A stretch of 37,323 bases of DNA from AWTP1-13 sp039808585 (GTDB lineage: Bacteria; Pseudomonadota; Alphaproteobacteria; Rhizobiales; Hyphomicrobiaceae), in assembly GCA_039808585.1 (NCBI GenBank), contig JBDHTJ010000030.1, positions 1 to 37,323 on the forward strand, written 5' to 3'. Positions 1 to 7,388 of this stretch are shown piece by piece (the stretch's first letter is position 1; the number at the start of each line of letters is the position of its first letter). The position numbers and the translations under genes were made by a program. The notes under the pieces are model-generated. The model was not told where the DNA came from. It saw only the letters and a program-made list of their open reading frames with translations, and did not search any database.

Positions 1-629
1 AGAACCCGAACGGCTTCTTCCTGATGGTCGAGAGTGGCATGATCGACAAGTATTCCCACGTGCTCGATTGGGAACGCGCCGTCTACGATACGATCATGCT
101 GGACAATGCTGTCGCTTTGGCAAAGCGCTTCGCGGCGGAACGCAACGACACGCTCGTAATCGTTGTCGCGGACCACGCGCATCCCGTCAGCGTCATCGGC
201 ACATATGATGATGCGCGGCCAGGTGAACGCCTGCGCGACAAGCTGGGCGTCTACGCTGATTCCAAGTTCCCCAATTATCCGGCTCCAGACATCAATGGCT
301 ATCCCGCGGACGTCGACGTCAGCCGACGTCTCGCGTTCGTATTCGGTGCCTTCCCGGATCACTGCATGAGCGGCAAGCCGTTCCTCGGCGGCCCCTTCAA
401 ACCAACAGAGCAAAAGGACAAACAGGCGCTGGCAAACGAGCAGTTCTGCACACCGCAGTCGGTCCGCGTTCAGGGAAATCTGCCCATCACCGCGGCCCAG
501 GGCGTGCACGCGGCAGATGACGTCATCCTCACCGCGATGGGTCCGGGCTCCGAGCTGTTCCGCGGGCGCGTCGACAACACGCGCGTATTCCGCATCATGG
601 CGACCGCGCTAGGCCTGGGTGGCAGTTAA
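1..629 (+). CDS. Alkaline phosphatase family protein, 3' part (5' end outside window)
   Basis: The frame is open from base 3 and ends at TAA 627-629, giving the last 208 residues of a PhoA-type metal-dependent phosphomonoesterase, normally periplasmic. The first visible residues, NPNGFFLMVESGMID, match the family segment NPxGFFLMVEGGxID, in which a metal ligand lies. VVADHAHP corresponds to the PhoA TADHSH block (Asp and His zinc ligands). Near the end, GVHAADDVILTAMGPGSELFRG matches the HTGEDVxVxAxGPGAxLFxG block with the last zinc-ligand His. The nucleophilic Ser and the signal peptide would lie upstream. An internal ATG at 24 is not the start because the homology continues upstream of it. 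The gene converges with the next one, 37 nt away. The family call is secure; the physiological substrate (phosphate ester versus another alkaline phosphatase-fold substrate) is not. Confidence 0.9.
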   Translation, partial: NPNGFFLMVESGMIDKYSHVLDWERAVYDTIMLDNAVALAKRFAAERNDTLVIVVADHAHPVSVIGTYDDARPGERLRDKLGVYADSKFPNYPAPDINGYPADVDVSRRLAFVFGAFPDHCMSGKPFLGGPFKPTEQKDKQALANEQFCTPQSVRVQGNLPITAAQGVHAADDVILTAMGPGSELFRGRVDNTRVFRIMATALGLGGS

Positions 630-666
630 TGTCATCCACTCAAGACGCCGGCGGAAGGCAGTTGTT

Positions 667-1479
667 TCAGGGAGCAAGGCCCACGGGCGCGACGACCTCT
701 GCCGTCAGCCCCACGGCGTCGAAGGCGCGGCGCACCAGGCCCTCCGCCTTCGCCTCCTCGATGAAGGCGCTGACGTAGGAAAGTGCGGCGCTGCGCCCCC
801 CACTGCGCCCCTTGGGAACGGCGATCGCTGTCGTCGAGCGCAGGATGTTTCCATCGGCGATACGGGCCCCCGGCACCTTCGGCACGAGACCGCCGAGCGA
901 AGCCCTGCCGAGCGCGATCGCATCCACCCGGCCTTCGCGCATCGCATCGATACACGCATCGACACCACCCAGCACCACGTGCGTGGCCAGCGGCGCGTTG
1001 CGCATCGATGCCCGCAGGGTGGCCGTATCGCGCACACCGGCGATGCGCACGCCTGCCTTGTTCACGTCCGCAACATCACGAATGGCCGCCCCGGGCGCCG
1101 CAAGGTAGGTACTCTCCAGCATATGGTAGGGTGATCCGAAATCGACGAATTTGCGCCGTTCCGCATCCACCGGCATGAACGTCACGTCCCAGGCGTCTGC
1201 CTGCGCGGAGCCCTGGATTTCGCCCGAGGCCAGGTAAGGCACGAACGTGACGGGAACATTCAGCTTCTCCGCCAGCCTTCGCGAAAGGTCGATCGTCACG
1301 CCCCTATAGCTGTCTCCGTCCTTCACGACGTAGATTCCCGACGGCGCCGGTCCGACCGCTATGGCGACACGCAGCGTTCCTCGTGGCACCAGCTCGCGCC
1401 GCACGGCGGCATCGTCAGCCGCAGCCGGCATGACCATGGCCAGGAAGCAAATCAGCAACGCAATCAAGCGCAAGAGCAT
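667..1479 (-). CDS. Family-3 solute-binding protein (periplasmic), probably amino-acid type
   Basis: 270 residues. Residues 1-21 are a Sec signal peptide (hydrophobic core LIALLICFLAMVMPAAA, cleavage near AAA-DD). The mature part starts RGTLRVAIAVGPAPSGIYVVKDG and continues RGVTIDLSRRLAEKLNV, the opening of SBP_bac_3 proteins (PF00497). DVTFMPVDAERRKFVDFGSPYH matches the lobe segment that normally reads D...A..T.T.ER...vdFs.PY. The gene stands alone with no permease or ATPase beside it, so it is an orphan binding protein, a sensor-like protein, or served by distant permeases. It is clearly divergent from the binding protein at 4063. GGGGAGGGGACAGGCCATC before the ATG supplies a ribosome site. 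The ligand cannot be predicted. Confidence 0.85.
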   Translation of the reverse strand: MLLRLIALLICFLAMVMPAAADDAAVRRELVPRGTLRVAIAVGPAPSGIYVVKDGDSYRGVTIDLSRRLAEKLNVPVTFVPYLASGEIQGSAQADAWDVTFMPVDAERRKFVDFGSPYHMLESTYLAAPGAAIRDVADVNKAGVRIAGVRDTATLRASMRNAPLATHVVLGGVDACIDAMREGRVDAIALGRASLGGLVPKVPGARIADGNILRSTTAIAVPKGRSGGRSAALSYVSAFIEEAKAEGLVRRAFDAVGLTAEVVAPVGLAP

Positions 1480-1605
1480 GATGGCCTGTCCCCTCCCCGG
1501 TGCTCGCCTTGCCCCGTGACACGCATTCTTTCATTGCAGCCGAGCGCCGTCCATGGCATGCGAGCGCGCAGCAACGACAGCCTCGCGACAGGGAAAGGTT
1601 CCCCC

Positions 1606-1725
1606 ATGCCAAAAATGAGCAACACGCGCCGCAAGAAGATCCAGTCCCGCCAGCGCCAGGCTCTCAACGCGCTCCGCCGAGAAAAGAAGGCCGCGCGCCG
1701 CGCCCAGAAGGCGACAAAGGCCTGA
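1606..1725 (+). CDS. Very small, highly basic protein (39 aa), function unknown
   Basis: From ATG 1606 the frame encodes 39 residues, with about half Arg/Lys in runs such as TRRKKIQSRQRQ and RREKKAARRAQK; it ends KATKA. GGGAAAGG at 1591-1598 gives a ribosome site 7 nt before this ATG. An in-frame ATG at 1516 would give 69 residues, but the extra N-terminus looks like untranslated sequence. The composition and helical propensity suggest a nucleic-acid- or ribosome-associated peptide, which is inference only; I do not recognise a named family. It lies between the divergent binding-protein gene and the secreted protein at 1811. It could also be a chance frame, although the well-placed ribosome site argues for translation. 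Confidence 0.5.
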   Translation: MPKMSNTRRKKIQSRQRQALNALRREKKAARRAQKATKA

Positions 1726-1737
1726 GCGGCGCCACAA

Positions 1738-1776
1738 CTCTGTCACAGCGGCACTGATAGTGAATGCGTGACAGAG
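1738..1776. promoter_or_regulatory. Nested two-tier palindrome upstream of the small secreted protein gene
   Basis: CTCTGTCAC (1738-1746) and GTGACAGAG (1768-1776) are perfect 9-base inverted arms. Inside them, and exactly centred, lies CACT-GAT-AGTG (1752-1762), with 5 unpaired bases on each side. No T-run follows, so it is a poor intrinsic terminator. It sits 34 nt before the GTG at 1811 and may be an operator or a 5' leader hairpin. Confidence 0.45.
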
Positions 1777-1810
1777 CAAGCAATCAAAACTGAAAACTGA
1801 GGAGATGAAC

Positions 1811-2074
1811 GTGAAAGCCATTCTCATTGCCGCAGGCATTCTGGGCATTACGGCGGCCGCCGCCAGCGCCCAGCCGATGCCGCGCTGGGAGCAGGGCCAG
1901 TACCCCTACGCCCGCCATCACCATCAGACCTGCATGGACAAGGCACGCCGCCTGCACGGCTTCGAGCGCCGCGCCTCTGCCGACGGCCGCCTCTCGCATC
2001 GCGAGCGCGAGATCATTCGCGCCCTCCGCCGCGACCTCGACAGCACCTGCGGCCGCTTCCGCTGGCGCTGGTGA
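1811..2074 (+). CDS. Small secreted protein with two cysteines, unknown function
   Basis: 87 residues if started at GTG 1811. GAGGAG (1799-1804) directly abuts an upstream ATG at 1805, which is too close for initiation, but sits 6 nt before the in-frame GTG at 1811, so the GTG is preferred. Residues 1-20 form a signal peptide (ILIAAGILGITAAAASA, cleavage after ASA-Q). The mature 67-residue part is basic, has HHH near the start and two Cys (TCMDKARRL and STCGRFRW) that could form one periplasmic disulfide. Between them is a helical segment, LSHREREIIRALRRDLD. I know of no assigned function. The gene is closed by a strong terminator at 2098-2128 and is probably monocistronic, with the nested palindrome just upstream. 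Confidence 0.75.
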   Translation: MKAILIAAGILGITAAAASAQPMPRWEQGQYPYARHHHQTCMDKARRLHGFERRASADGRLSHREREIIRALRRDLDSTCGRFRWRW

Positions 2075-2097
2075 TCTCGCATCATCGGGTATCGCAG

Positions 2098-2128
2098 GCG
2101 GCGGCAGCAATGCCGCCGCTTTTGTTTT
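2098..2128 (+). terminator. Rho-independent terminator
   Basis: The stem GCGGCGGCA (2098-2106) pairs perfectly with TGCCGCCGC (2111-2119) around the tetraloop GCAA and is followed by TTTTGTTTT. It ends transcription of the small secreted protein gene. The other strand lacks a T-tract, so it should not terminate the converging exporter gene. Confidence 0.9.
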
Positions 2129-2130
2129 GA

Positions 2131-2805
2131 TCACCGTGCCAGCAGTAGAGGCCGTGCGAGGCCCGACCAGATGAGGCGGCCACCAAGGCCTATGAACAAG
2201 ACGCCAAATGCCGTCTCGAGCGCGGCACGGAAGCGCAGGTAGACGGCCCGCGCCAGCGGTCGCCGCAACAGCCAGCCCAGGAAAGTCAAATACAACGCGT
2301 TGAAGAGCACGATCACGCCCACGCACGACAAGCCGGTTGCGAGCGTCGATTTGAGCGCGCCTCCCAGGGCCAGCATGCTGGTGACGAACACCACGGCCTG
2401 CGCATTCGAGATCGACGTGAGAAAGCCCAAGCCGAGCGAGTGCGCAAGCGGTACGTCGCTCTCCGGCGTCGCAGCCTCGGCAATCGGCACCGTGGTGGAG
2501 ACCTTCCGGCTGTGGCGCAGCACGCGGATGCCGAGATAAACCAGGTATATTCCGCCGAGCACGTTCACCGCCGTCCGCAGCCAGCCGAACATGTCGAGCA
2601 TGATCGCCAATCCGAAAAGGGCAGCGAGCGCTAGCAAGAGCATGCCCGCCACGTTCCCCGCGACAGCCACGGCCAGATGCTTTGACGGCCTTGTCAGCGC
2701 CAGGTGCATCACCATCAATGAATTGGCGCCCGGCATCGGCACAACGGCAGCCCAAAGCAGCGCGAACGTCGCCACCACGCTCCAGTCGACGGATTGATCA
2801 GGCAT
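2131..2805 (-). CDS. LysE/RhtB-family amino-acid or metabolite exporter
   Basis: 224 residues from ATG 2805. The family (PF01810) comprises inner-membrane exporters of amino acids and related compounds with about six helices. The signature is near the N-terminus: VVPMPGANSLMVMHLALTRP corresponds to the family G/P-x-PGPNxLxV segment, here with A for the usual Pro after PG. Further hydrophobic segments include VAGNVAGMLLLALAALFGLAIML, NVLGGIYLVYLGIRVL and GLGFLTSISNAQAVVFVTSMLAL, the last matching the GfltnlxNPKaxlFf motif with A for P. A longer frame to 2901 adds 32 polar residues without hydrophobic character and runs almost to the divergent gene, so it is not favoured. No substrate can be assigned. 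Confidence 0.85.
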   Translation of the reverse strand: MPDQSVDWSVVATFALLWAAVVPMPGANSLMVMHLALTRPSKHLAVAVAGNVAGMLLLALAALFGLAIMLDMFGWLRTAVNVLGGIYLVYLGIRVLRHSRKVSTTVPIAEAATPESDVPLAHSLGLGFLTSISNAQAVVFVTSMLALGGALKSTLATGLSCVGVIVLFNALYLTFLGWLLRRPLARAVYLRFRAALETAFGVLFIGLGGRLIWSGLARPLLLAR

Positions 2806-2906
2806 CGGCGTCAAGTCTTCTCTCCGCGCGCAAACGTGCCTACATACCTGCTCGTCATCTCTGCACGCCAGAGGCAACATCGCCCCGCCGCAAGGAGGCA
2901 CGCCGC

Positions 2907-3482
2907 ATGTCGACCGATGCGAAGAATATTCTCGATTTCTGGTTTGCCGTCGGCACGGGCGAGGAAGGCAAGCCGCGCCCGATCTGGTGGTCGCGCAGCG
3001 ACGCCTTCGACGCCGAAATCCGGGATCGGTTCGGTGCCCTGCATGCCCGCGCTTCGTCCAGCGACTTGGACGATTGGCGGCGCCAGCCCGAAAGCGCCTT
3101 GGCCCTCGTCATCCTGCTCGACCAGTTCTCCCGCAATTTATACCGCGGCACACCTGCGGCGTTTGCCAATGATGCACACGCGTTGGTGATTGCGCGCGAG
3201 GCCGTCTCGAAGGACTTCGACCGGGCACTCGCACCGCTCTACGGCCAGTTTTTCTATTTGCCCTTCATGCACAGCGAGGTGCTCGCGGATCAGGATCGAT
3301 GCGTCGCCCTCTTCGAGGCGATGACGGGCCTGCCAGACCGCGAGAATTCATTGAAGGCCGCACACCGTCACCGCGAGATTATCGCCCGCTTCGGGCGCTT
3401 TCCGCATCGCAACCAGGCCCTTGGGCGCGCCAGCACCGAGGCCGAAGTCCTGTTCCTGAAGGAACCCAATTCATCCTTTTAG
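2907..3482 (+). CDS. DUF924 family protein (helical, TPR-like)
   Basis: 191 residues. AAGGAGG at 2892-2898 lies 8 nt before ATG 2907 and fixes the start. The sequence follows the DUF924 (PF06041) pattern: ILDFWF near the N-terminus, WWSRSDAFDAEIRDRFG, LALVILLDQFSRNLYRGTPAAFANDAHAL, FFYLPFMHSEVLADQDRCVALFE, and the C-terminal RHREIIARFGRFPHRNQALGR block with the final STxEExxFL-type segment. The length is normal for the family. It is cytoplasmic and probably all-helical; the biochemical role of the family is not established to my knowledge. It is divergent from the LysE-type exporter with about 100 nt between starts, so the two may share a promoter region. Confidence 0.9.
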   Translation: MSTDAKNILDFWFAVGTGEEGKPRPIWWSRSDAFDAEIRDRFGALHARASSSDLDDWRRQPESALALVILLDQFSRNLYRGTPAAFANDAHALVIAREAVSKDFDRALAPLYGQFFYLPFMHSEVLADQDRCVALFEAMTGLPDRENSLKAAHRHREIIARFGRFPHRNQALGRASTEAEVLFLKEPNSSF

Positions 3483-3496
3483 GCGCCGCCCACGAC

Positions 3497-3525
3497 AAAA
3501 GGCGGCTGCATTGCCCGCAGCCGCC
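3497..3525 (-). terminator. Rho-independent terminator for the 39-aa membrane peptide gene
   Basis: On the minus strand the stem GGCGGCTGC (3525-3517) pairs perfectly with GCAGCCGCC (3509-3501) around a 7-base loop and is followed by TTTTGTCG. The T-tract is on the minus-strand side only, so the hairpin serves the small gene at 3533-3652. Confidence 0.75.
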
Positions 3526-3532
3526 GTCCCTG

Positions 3533-3652
3533 TCATTCCACATGCTCTTGTTGGCTGCTTTCGGCGGCCTGAACGGGTTGTGCCCTCGAGAAGAGCAGGA
3601 ACCCCAGGATCAGGCCGATGCCCATTCCCAGCCAGAGAAGTAGCAAGCCCAT
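3533..3652 (-). CDS. 39-aa single-span membrane peptide
   Basis: A short frame read from ATG at 3652 to TGA at 3533. It starts MGLLLLWLGMGIGLILGFLLF, a Gly/Leu-rich single transmembrane helix, and continues with a short polar tail of about 17 residues rich in Gln, Glu and Ser. GGGAGG lies 3 nt before the ATG, slightly closer than ideal. A minus-strand terminator with a 9-bp stem starts 7 nt after the stop. Start signal, hydrophobic content and terminator together make it likely to be a real gene although it is very short. Its function is unknown; topology would probably be N-in or N-out with a periplasmic or cytosolic tail. Confidence 0.7.
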   Translation of the reverse strand: MGLLLLWLGMGIGLILGFLLFSRAQPVQAAESSQQEHVE

Positions 3653-4062
3653 GATCCTCCCTTGCGTTGGTATCCACTGAAACGATAGCGCAAGCCGTTA
3701 AAATCGCGAGCGCAAGCTTCGGCGCTATTGCAGTGGAAAAGCCTGCTCCCCTCGCTTCGGACGCCCGACCCTGCCTCTTGTGGTTCGCAGCCCCTGCGTG
3801 GAGTGCGCAGCACTCAATCTCCGGGCTGCCCAACGTCCGCGCAACTGCCTTTGTGGGATGCAGGCTAATGATCTGACATCAAAGCCGTTATGCGCACCTG
3901 TGGCCCTTCCCCACCAAAGGGATCATCCAAAGCCGCTTTGCGCCTTTTTGCACTAGCCGTGGCCCAGCTCGATAGACTAGCGTTCAATTCTCGCCCCTTC
4001 CTGCTGGGCCGCAGAGGGGGAACGTACGATGCAGTGTCCGTAGGACCAGTGGAGGACTGCCA
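3653..4062. promoter_or_regulatory. 410-nt intergenic control region for the divergent peptide gene and the amino-acid ABC operon
   Basis: No convincing gene is seen here. A 7-base inverted repeat, ATAGCGC (3685-3691) and GCGCTAT (3722-3728), lies upstream of the small peptide gene. Nearer the ABC operon are two direct copies of a 16-base element (separate entry). GGAGG at 4049-4053 is the ribosome site for the binding-protein gene at 4063. TTGCAC near 3948 and TAGACT near 3973 resemble -35/-10 boxes but are 19 nt apart, so the promoter assignment is weak. Confidence 0.5.
3880..3943. repeat. Two direct 16-base repeats, candidate operators
   Basis: CAAAGCCGTTATGCGC (3880-3895) and CAAAGCCGCTTTGCGC (3928-3943) differ at two positions, with starts 48 nt apart. 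The second contains the palindrome CAAAG-CCG-CTTTG. They lie 120-180 nt before the binding-protein start and may be binding sites for a regulator, for instance the GntR/UTRA protein at 13729. Confidence 0.4.
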
Positions 4063-4890
4063 ATGATCAAAACAATTGCCGGGCGCATTGCCGCCGTGCT
4101 TCTCGCACTTGCAGCCATCGCCGGCGCTGCGCACGCTACGCAGCTCGATGACATCAAGGCCAAGGGCACGCTGGTCGTGGGCGTGAAGGCGGACTACCCG
4201 CCCTTCGGCTACCGCGACCCTTCGGGCGCCATTGTCGGCATCGAGCCCGATCTGGCAGCCGATGTCGCCAAACGCCTCGGTGTGAAGGTGGAACTTGTGC
4301 CCGTGGTCGGCTCCAACCGCATGCAGTTCCTGCAGCAGGGCAAGATCGACCTCATGATCGCCACCATGAGCGACACGCCTGACCGCCGCAAGGTCGTGGG
4401 CTTCATCGACCCGCTCTACTACGCCTCTGGCGTCGCGATCCTCGCCAACAAGAAAGCGAACATCAAGACCGCTGCCGACCTCAAGGGCAAGCCCGTCTGC
4501 GCCATCCAGGGCGCCTTCTACAACAACGATCTGCAGTCCAAGTACACCGGTCAGGACCTCGTCGCCTTCAAGAGCGTGACGGAAGCCCAGCAAGCTCTGC
4601 TCGACGGCCGTTGTGTTGGCCTCGTCTACGACGACGCGGTGCTCTTCTGGCAGAAGAACAGTGACGCGAAGCGCTGGGAAGGTTTCGACTGCCTGCAGCT
4701 GAACGAGTGGCCCATCGTGCCGTGGGGCATCGCAGTCAAGATCGAGGAGCGTGACGGCCCCTGGGGCAAGTTCATGGTCGAGACGGTCACCGACTGGCTG
4801 AAGTCCGGTCAGTTGCTCGCTCTCGAGAAAAAGTGGGTCGGCTCCAACTCCAAGTGGCTGGAAGAGGCCTCTGCCAAGGCCAAGAAGTAG
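4063..4890 (+). CDS. Amino-acid ABC transporter, periplasmic substrate-binding protein
   Basis: 275 residues. Residues 1-25 are a Sec signal peptide ending AGAAHA-TQ. The mature protein has the SBP_bac_3 layout: LDDIKAKGTLVVGVKADYPPFGY, then GIEPDLAADVAKRLGV, then QGKIDLMIATMSDTPDRRKVVGFIDPLYYASGVAIL. In this family the T-x-x-R pattern contacts the alpha-amino/carboxyl group of the ligand. TAADLKGKPVCAIQG opens the second lobe. GGAGG 9 nt upstream of the ATG sets the start. It is the first gene of a unit with two permeases, an ATPase and a dialkylglycine-decarboxylase-like enzyme, so the ligand is probably an amino acid that this enzyme uses; the exact ligand is inference. Confidence 0.9.
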   Translation: MIKTIAGRIAAVLLALAAIAGAAHATQLDDIKAKGTLVVGVKADYPPFGYRDPSGAIVGIEPDLAADVAKRLGVKVELVPVVGSNRMQFLQQGKIDLMIATMSDTPDRRKVVGFIDPLYYASGVAILANKKANIKTAADLKGKPVCAIQGAFYNNDLQSKYTGQDLVAFKSVTEAQQALLDGRCVGLVYDDAVLFWQKNSDAKRWEGFDCLQLNEWPIVPWGIAVKIEERDGPWGKFMVETVTDWLKSGQLLALEKKWVGSNSKWLEEASAKAKK

Positions 4891-4943
4891 ATCCTCGCAA
4901 GGGAAAGGGCGCAGGGCGGTCGGGCAACACGAGAGACTACCTG

Positions 4944-5690
4944 ATGGATAGCCTCTGGGACCTCCTGCGCCACGTCCACGACACCTACGGCATCAACCTC
5001 GTCCACTTCTATGACAGTTTCGAGCGTGGCCGGCTGCTCAAGGGCATGCTGACCACGCTGCAGCTCTCCGTGCTCTGCATCGGGCTGAGCGTGCTCATCG
5101 GCATCTTCGGTGCCTGGCTGCAAGGCAGCCGCTTCCGCATCCCCAAGATGCTGGTGCAGGCCTACATCCAGTTTTTCCGCAACACACCACCCCTTGTGCA
5201 GATGTTCTTCTTCTACTTCGCGCTTGGGCCACTTCTGCCGCGCGTTGTGAACGACTACGGCATAGCCCAGCCGATGCTGGGCAGCTTCGCGTGGGCGGTC
5301 ATCTCCCTCTCGTTCTTCGCCGGCGCCTTCAACATCGAGATCTTCCGCTCGGGGATAGATGCGGTGCAGTCGGCAACCGTGGAAGCCGCCGAGTCGCTGG
5401 GCTTCTCCCGCTGGCAGGCCTATCGCTACATCATCCTGCCTCTCGCCGTCCGGGTGTGTCTTCCCGCCCTCAACAACAACCTCGTCAACCTCGTGAAGAC
5501 GACGACGCAAGCCTACGCCATCGCCGTGCCCGAGACGCTGTTCGTCGCAAGCCAGATCTGGTCAGACCGCATCAACGTGCTCGAGATGATGATCACGCTC
5601 CTGCTGTTCTACCTGATGCTGGTTGGCATTCTCGTGTGGCTGATGATGCGGCTGGAACGCTTCCTGGCAGTCCCGGGGCTCGGCCGATGA
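4944..5690 (+). CDS. Amino-acid ABC transporter permease 1 (HisM/GlnP type)
   Basis: 248 residues from ATG 4944; a weak GAGAG lies 9 nt before it. It has several membrane helices, including LLKGMLTTLQLSVLCIGLSVLIGIFGAWL, the PAAT-permease opening. The polar amino-acid permease hallmark YIQFFRNTPPLVQMFFFYF is present. The EAA loop is VEAAESLGFSRWQAYRYIILPLAVR, which docks to the ATPase. The downstream gene overlaps the stop as ATGA (5687-5690), so the two permeases are translationally coupled and should form a heterodimer. The 53-nt gap before this gene shows no terminator. Confidence 0.92.
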   Translation: MDSLWDLLRHVHDTYGINLVHFYDSFERGRLLKGMLTTLQLSVLCIGLSVLIGIFGAWLQGSRFRIPKMLVQAYIQFFRNTPPLVQMFFFYFALGPLLPRVVNDYGIAQPMLGSFAWAVISLSFFAGAFNIEIFRSGIDAVQSATVEAAESLGFSRWQAYRYIILPLAVRVCLPALNNNLVNLVKTTTQAYAIAVPETLFVASQIWSDRINVLEMMITLLLFYLMLVGILVWLMMRLERFLAVPGLGR

Positions 5691-6565
5691 ACCCCTTGCA
5701 GGACTTCATCCGGCAAAGCACGGCCCGCACCTCCGAGAGCAGCATGGCCCGCGCCATGCTCGGCGCCTTCACGCCCGCTGCCGCCATCACCATCATGGCC
5801 GGCCTTGCGACGCTCCTCCTCGCCTACGAGGCCCACGCCCAGCTACAATCGACCGTCGGCACGCAGAGCCCGCTGCAGGCGCTCGTCAAATGGATGCCAC
5901 TGATCCTCATCGGCCCGCCGCGCGAGTTCGGCGGCTTCGCGCTCAACATCGCGGTCAGCTTCTTCTCGATGGCGCTCGGCACCGTCGTGGGCCTTGTCCT
6001 CGGCCTCGGTCAGATCTCCGTTTTCCGCGCCGTGCGCGCGGTATCGTGGGGCCTCACGCAGTTTTTCCGCAATGCGCCGTGGCTCGTATTGTTGTTCTTC
6101 GTGATGCTGTTGACGCCATTCCAGATCCGCATCCTCGGCTTCTCCATTCCCTTGCCTGCATGGCTCAAGGCGAGCGTTGGCCTCTCGCTGCCGATCATGG
6201 CCAACATGTCCGAGATCGTGCGCGGCGCCGTGAACTCCATTCCCAGGGCCCAGTGGGAGAGCGCCGAAAGCCTCGCCTTCACGCGTCTGCAGACATTGTG
6301 GTGGATCATCCTGCCTCAATGCGTCCGCCGCATGATACCGCCCTGGATGAACTGGTACGCCATCCTCACCATGGCGACTCCCCTCATCTCCATCGTCGGC
6401 GTCAACGACGCCATGACGCTGACGCAGGACGCCCTGTCCGCTGAGCAGCGCACAGACCTGTTGATGCCGATGTACGCCTTCCTGCTCGCGCTCTTCTTCC
6501 TCTATTGCTATCCGATCGCACGCTGGACGCTGCGGCTGGAGCGCAAGTACGCCGTCAAGACCTAA
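5687..6565 (+). CDS. Amino-acid ABC transporter permease 2 (HisM/GlnP type)
   Basis: 292 residues from ATG 5687, overlapping the preceding stop by 4 nt. The first 100 residues form an extension with one additional hydrophobic segment (AAAITIMAGLATLLLAYEA) compared with permease 1, common for the longer partner in PAAT transporters. FGGFALNIAVSFFSMALGTVVGLVLGLG opens the core. FFRNAPWLVLLFFVMLL is the family hallmark, and the EAA loop reads WESAESLAFTRLQTLWWIILPQCVR. The last helix, MPMYAFLLALFFLYCYPIARWTL, is followed by a positive cytoplasmic tail. It acts as the second half of the inner-membrane channel. Confidence 0.92.
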   Translation: MNPLQDFIRQSTARTSESSMARAMLGAFTPAAAITIMAGLATLLLAYEAHAQLQSTVGTQSPLQALVKWMPLILIGPPREFGGFALNIAVSFFSMALGTVVGLVLGLGQISVFRAVRAVSWGLTQFFRNAPWLVLLFFVMLLTPFQIRILGFSIPLPAWLKASVGLSLPIMANMSEIVRGAVNSIPRAQWESAESLAFTRLQTLWWIILPQCVRRMIPPWMNWYAILTMATPLISIVGVNDAMTLTQDALSAEQRTDLLMPMYAFLLALFFLYCYPIARWTLRLERKYAVKT

Positions 6566-6577
6566 AAGGCGCTTTCG

Positions 6578-7336
6578 ATGCAACCCAATTCCGCATGGAC
6601 GCCCGACCAGCCCATCGTCAGCATCCGCGACGTGCACAAGTCCTACGGCAAGAACGAGGTGCTGAAGGGCGTCAGCCTCGACGTCAAGAAGGGCGAGGTG
6701 GTGTGCATCATCGGCCCGTCCGGCTCCGGCAAGTCGACGCTGCTGCGCTGCGTGAACGCGCTGGTGCCGATCGACAAGGGCTCGATCCTGGTCGAGGGCC
6801 AGGAGGTTCATGACCCCAAGCTCGACAAGCTCGAGTTGCGCAAGAAAGTGAGCATGGTCTTCCAGCAGTTCAACCTGTTCCCGCACAAGACCTCGCTCGA
6901 GAACGTGATGATGGCACCGATACTTGTGCTCCAGCGACCGAAGGAGGAGGTGGAGGCGCAGGCTCGCCGCCTCATCAAGAAGGTTCGCCTCGAGGGCAAG
7001 GAGCACGCCTATCCGGGCGAGCTCTCGGGCGGCCAGCAGCAGCGCGTTGCCATCGCCCGCTCCCTTGCCATGACGCCTGATGTCATGCTCTTCGACGAGG
7101 TCACCTCTGCGCTCGATCCCGAGACCGTGAAGGAAGTTCTCACCACCATTCGCGAGCTTGCCGACGAAGGCATGACGTGCATCCTCGTCACCCATGAGAT
7201 GGGCTTCGCGCGCGAGGTGGGCGACCACATCTATTTCACCGACAAGGGCGTGATCGTCGAGCATGGTCCCCCGGCCAGCTTCTTCAAAGAGGCAAAGGAT
7301 CCGCGCACGCGCGAATTCCTGAGCCAGATCCTTTGA
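6578..7336 (+). CDS. Amino-acid ABC transporter ATP-binding protein (GlnQ/HisP type)
   Basis: 252 residues, start ATG 6578, 12 nt after permease 2. All nucleotide-binding motifs are intact: Walker A GPSGSGKST (46-54), Q-loop in VSMVFQQFNLFPHKT (about 97), signature LSGGQQQR (149-156), Walker B VMLFDEVTSALDPE (169-182) and switch His in LVTHEMGF (206). The FPHKTSLENVMMAPI segment after the Q-loop is characteristic of polar amino-acid importers. The C-terminus EHGPPASFFKEAKDPRTREFLSQIL is also typical of this subfamily. It drives uptake through the two preceding permeases. Confidence 0.95.
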   Translation: MQPNSAWTPDQPIVSIRDVHKSYGKNEVLKGVSLDVKKGEVVCIIGPSGSGKSTLLRCVNALVPIDKGSILVEGQEVHDPKLDKLELRKKVSMVFQQFNLFPHKTSLENVMMAPILVLQRPKEEVEAQARRLIKKVRLEGKEHAYPGELSGGQQQRVAIARSLAMTPDVMLFDEVTSALDPETVKEVLTTIRELADEGMTCILVTHEMGFAREVGDHIYFTDKGVIVEHGPPASFFKEAKDPRTREFLSQIL

Positions 7337-7388
7337 AGCGCTGCACCGCGCATCGCCAGACGCACGCCGCCACGAGGAGAACAGTCCC

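Noticed and set aside
2806..2901. N-terminal extension of the LysE-type exporter to 2901
   Set aside because: The added residues are polar and Cys/Arg-rich, unlike this family, and would overlap the divergent gene's ribosome site.
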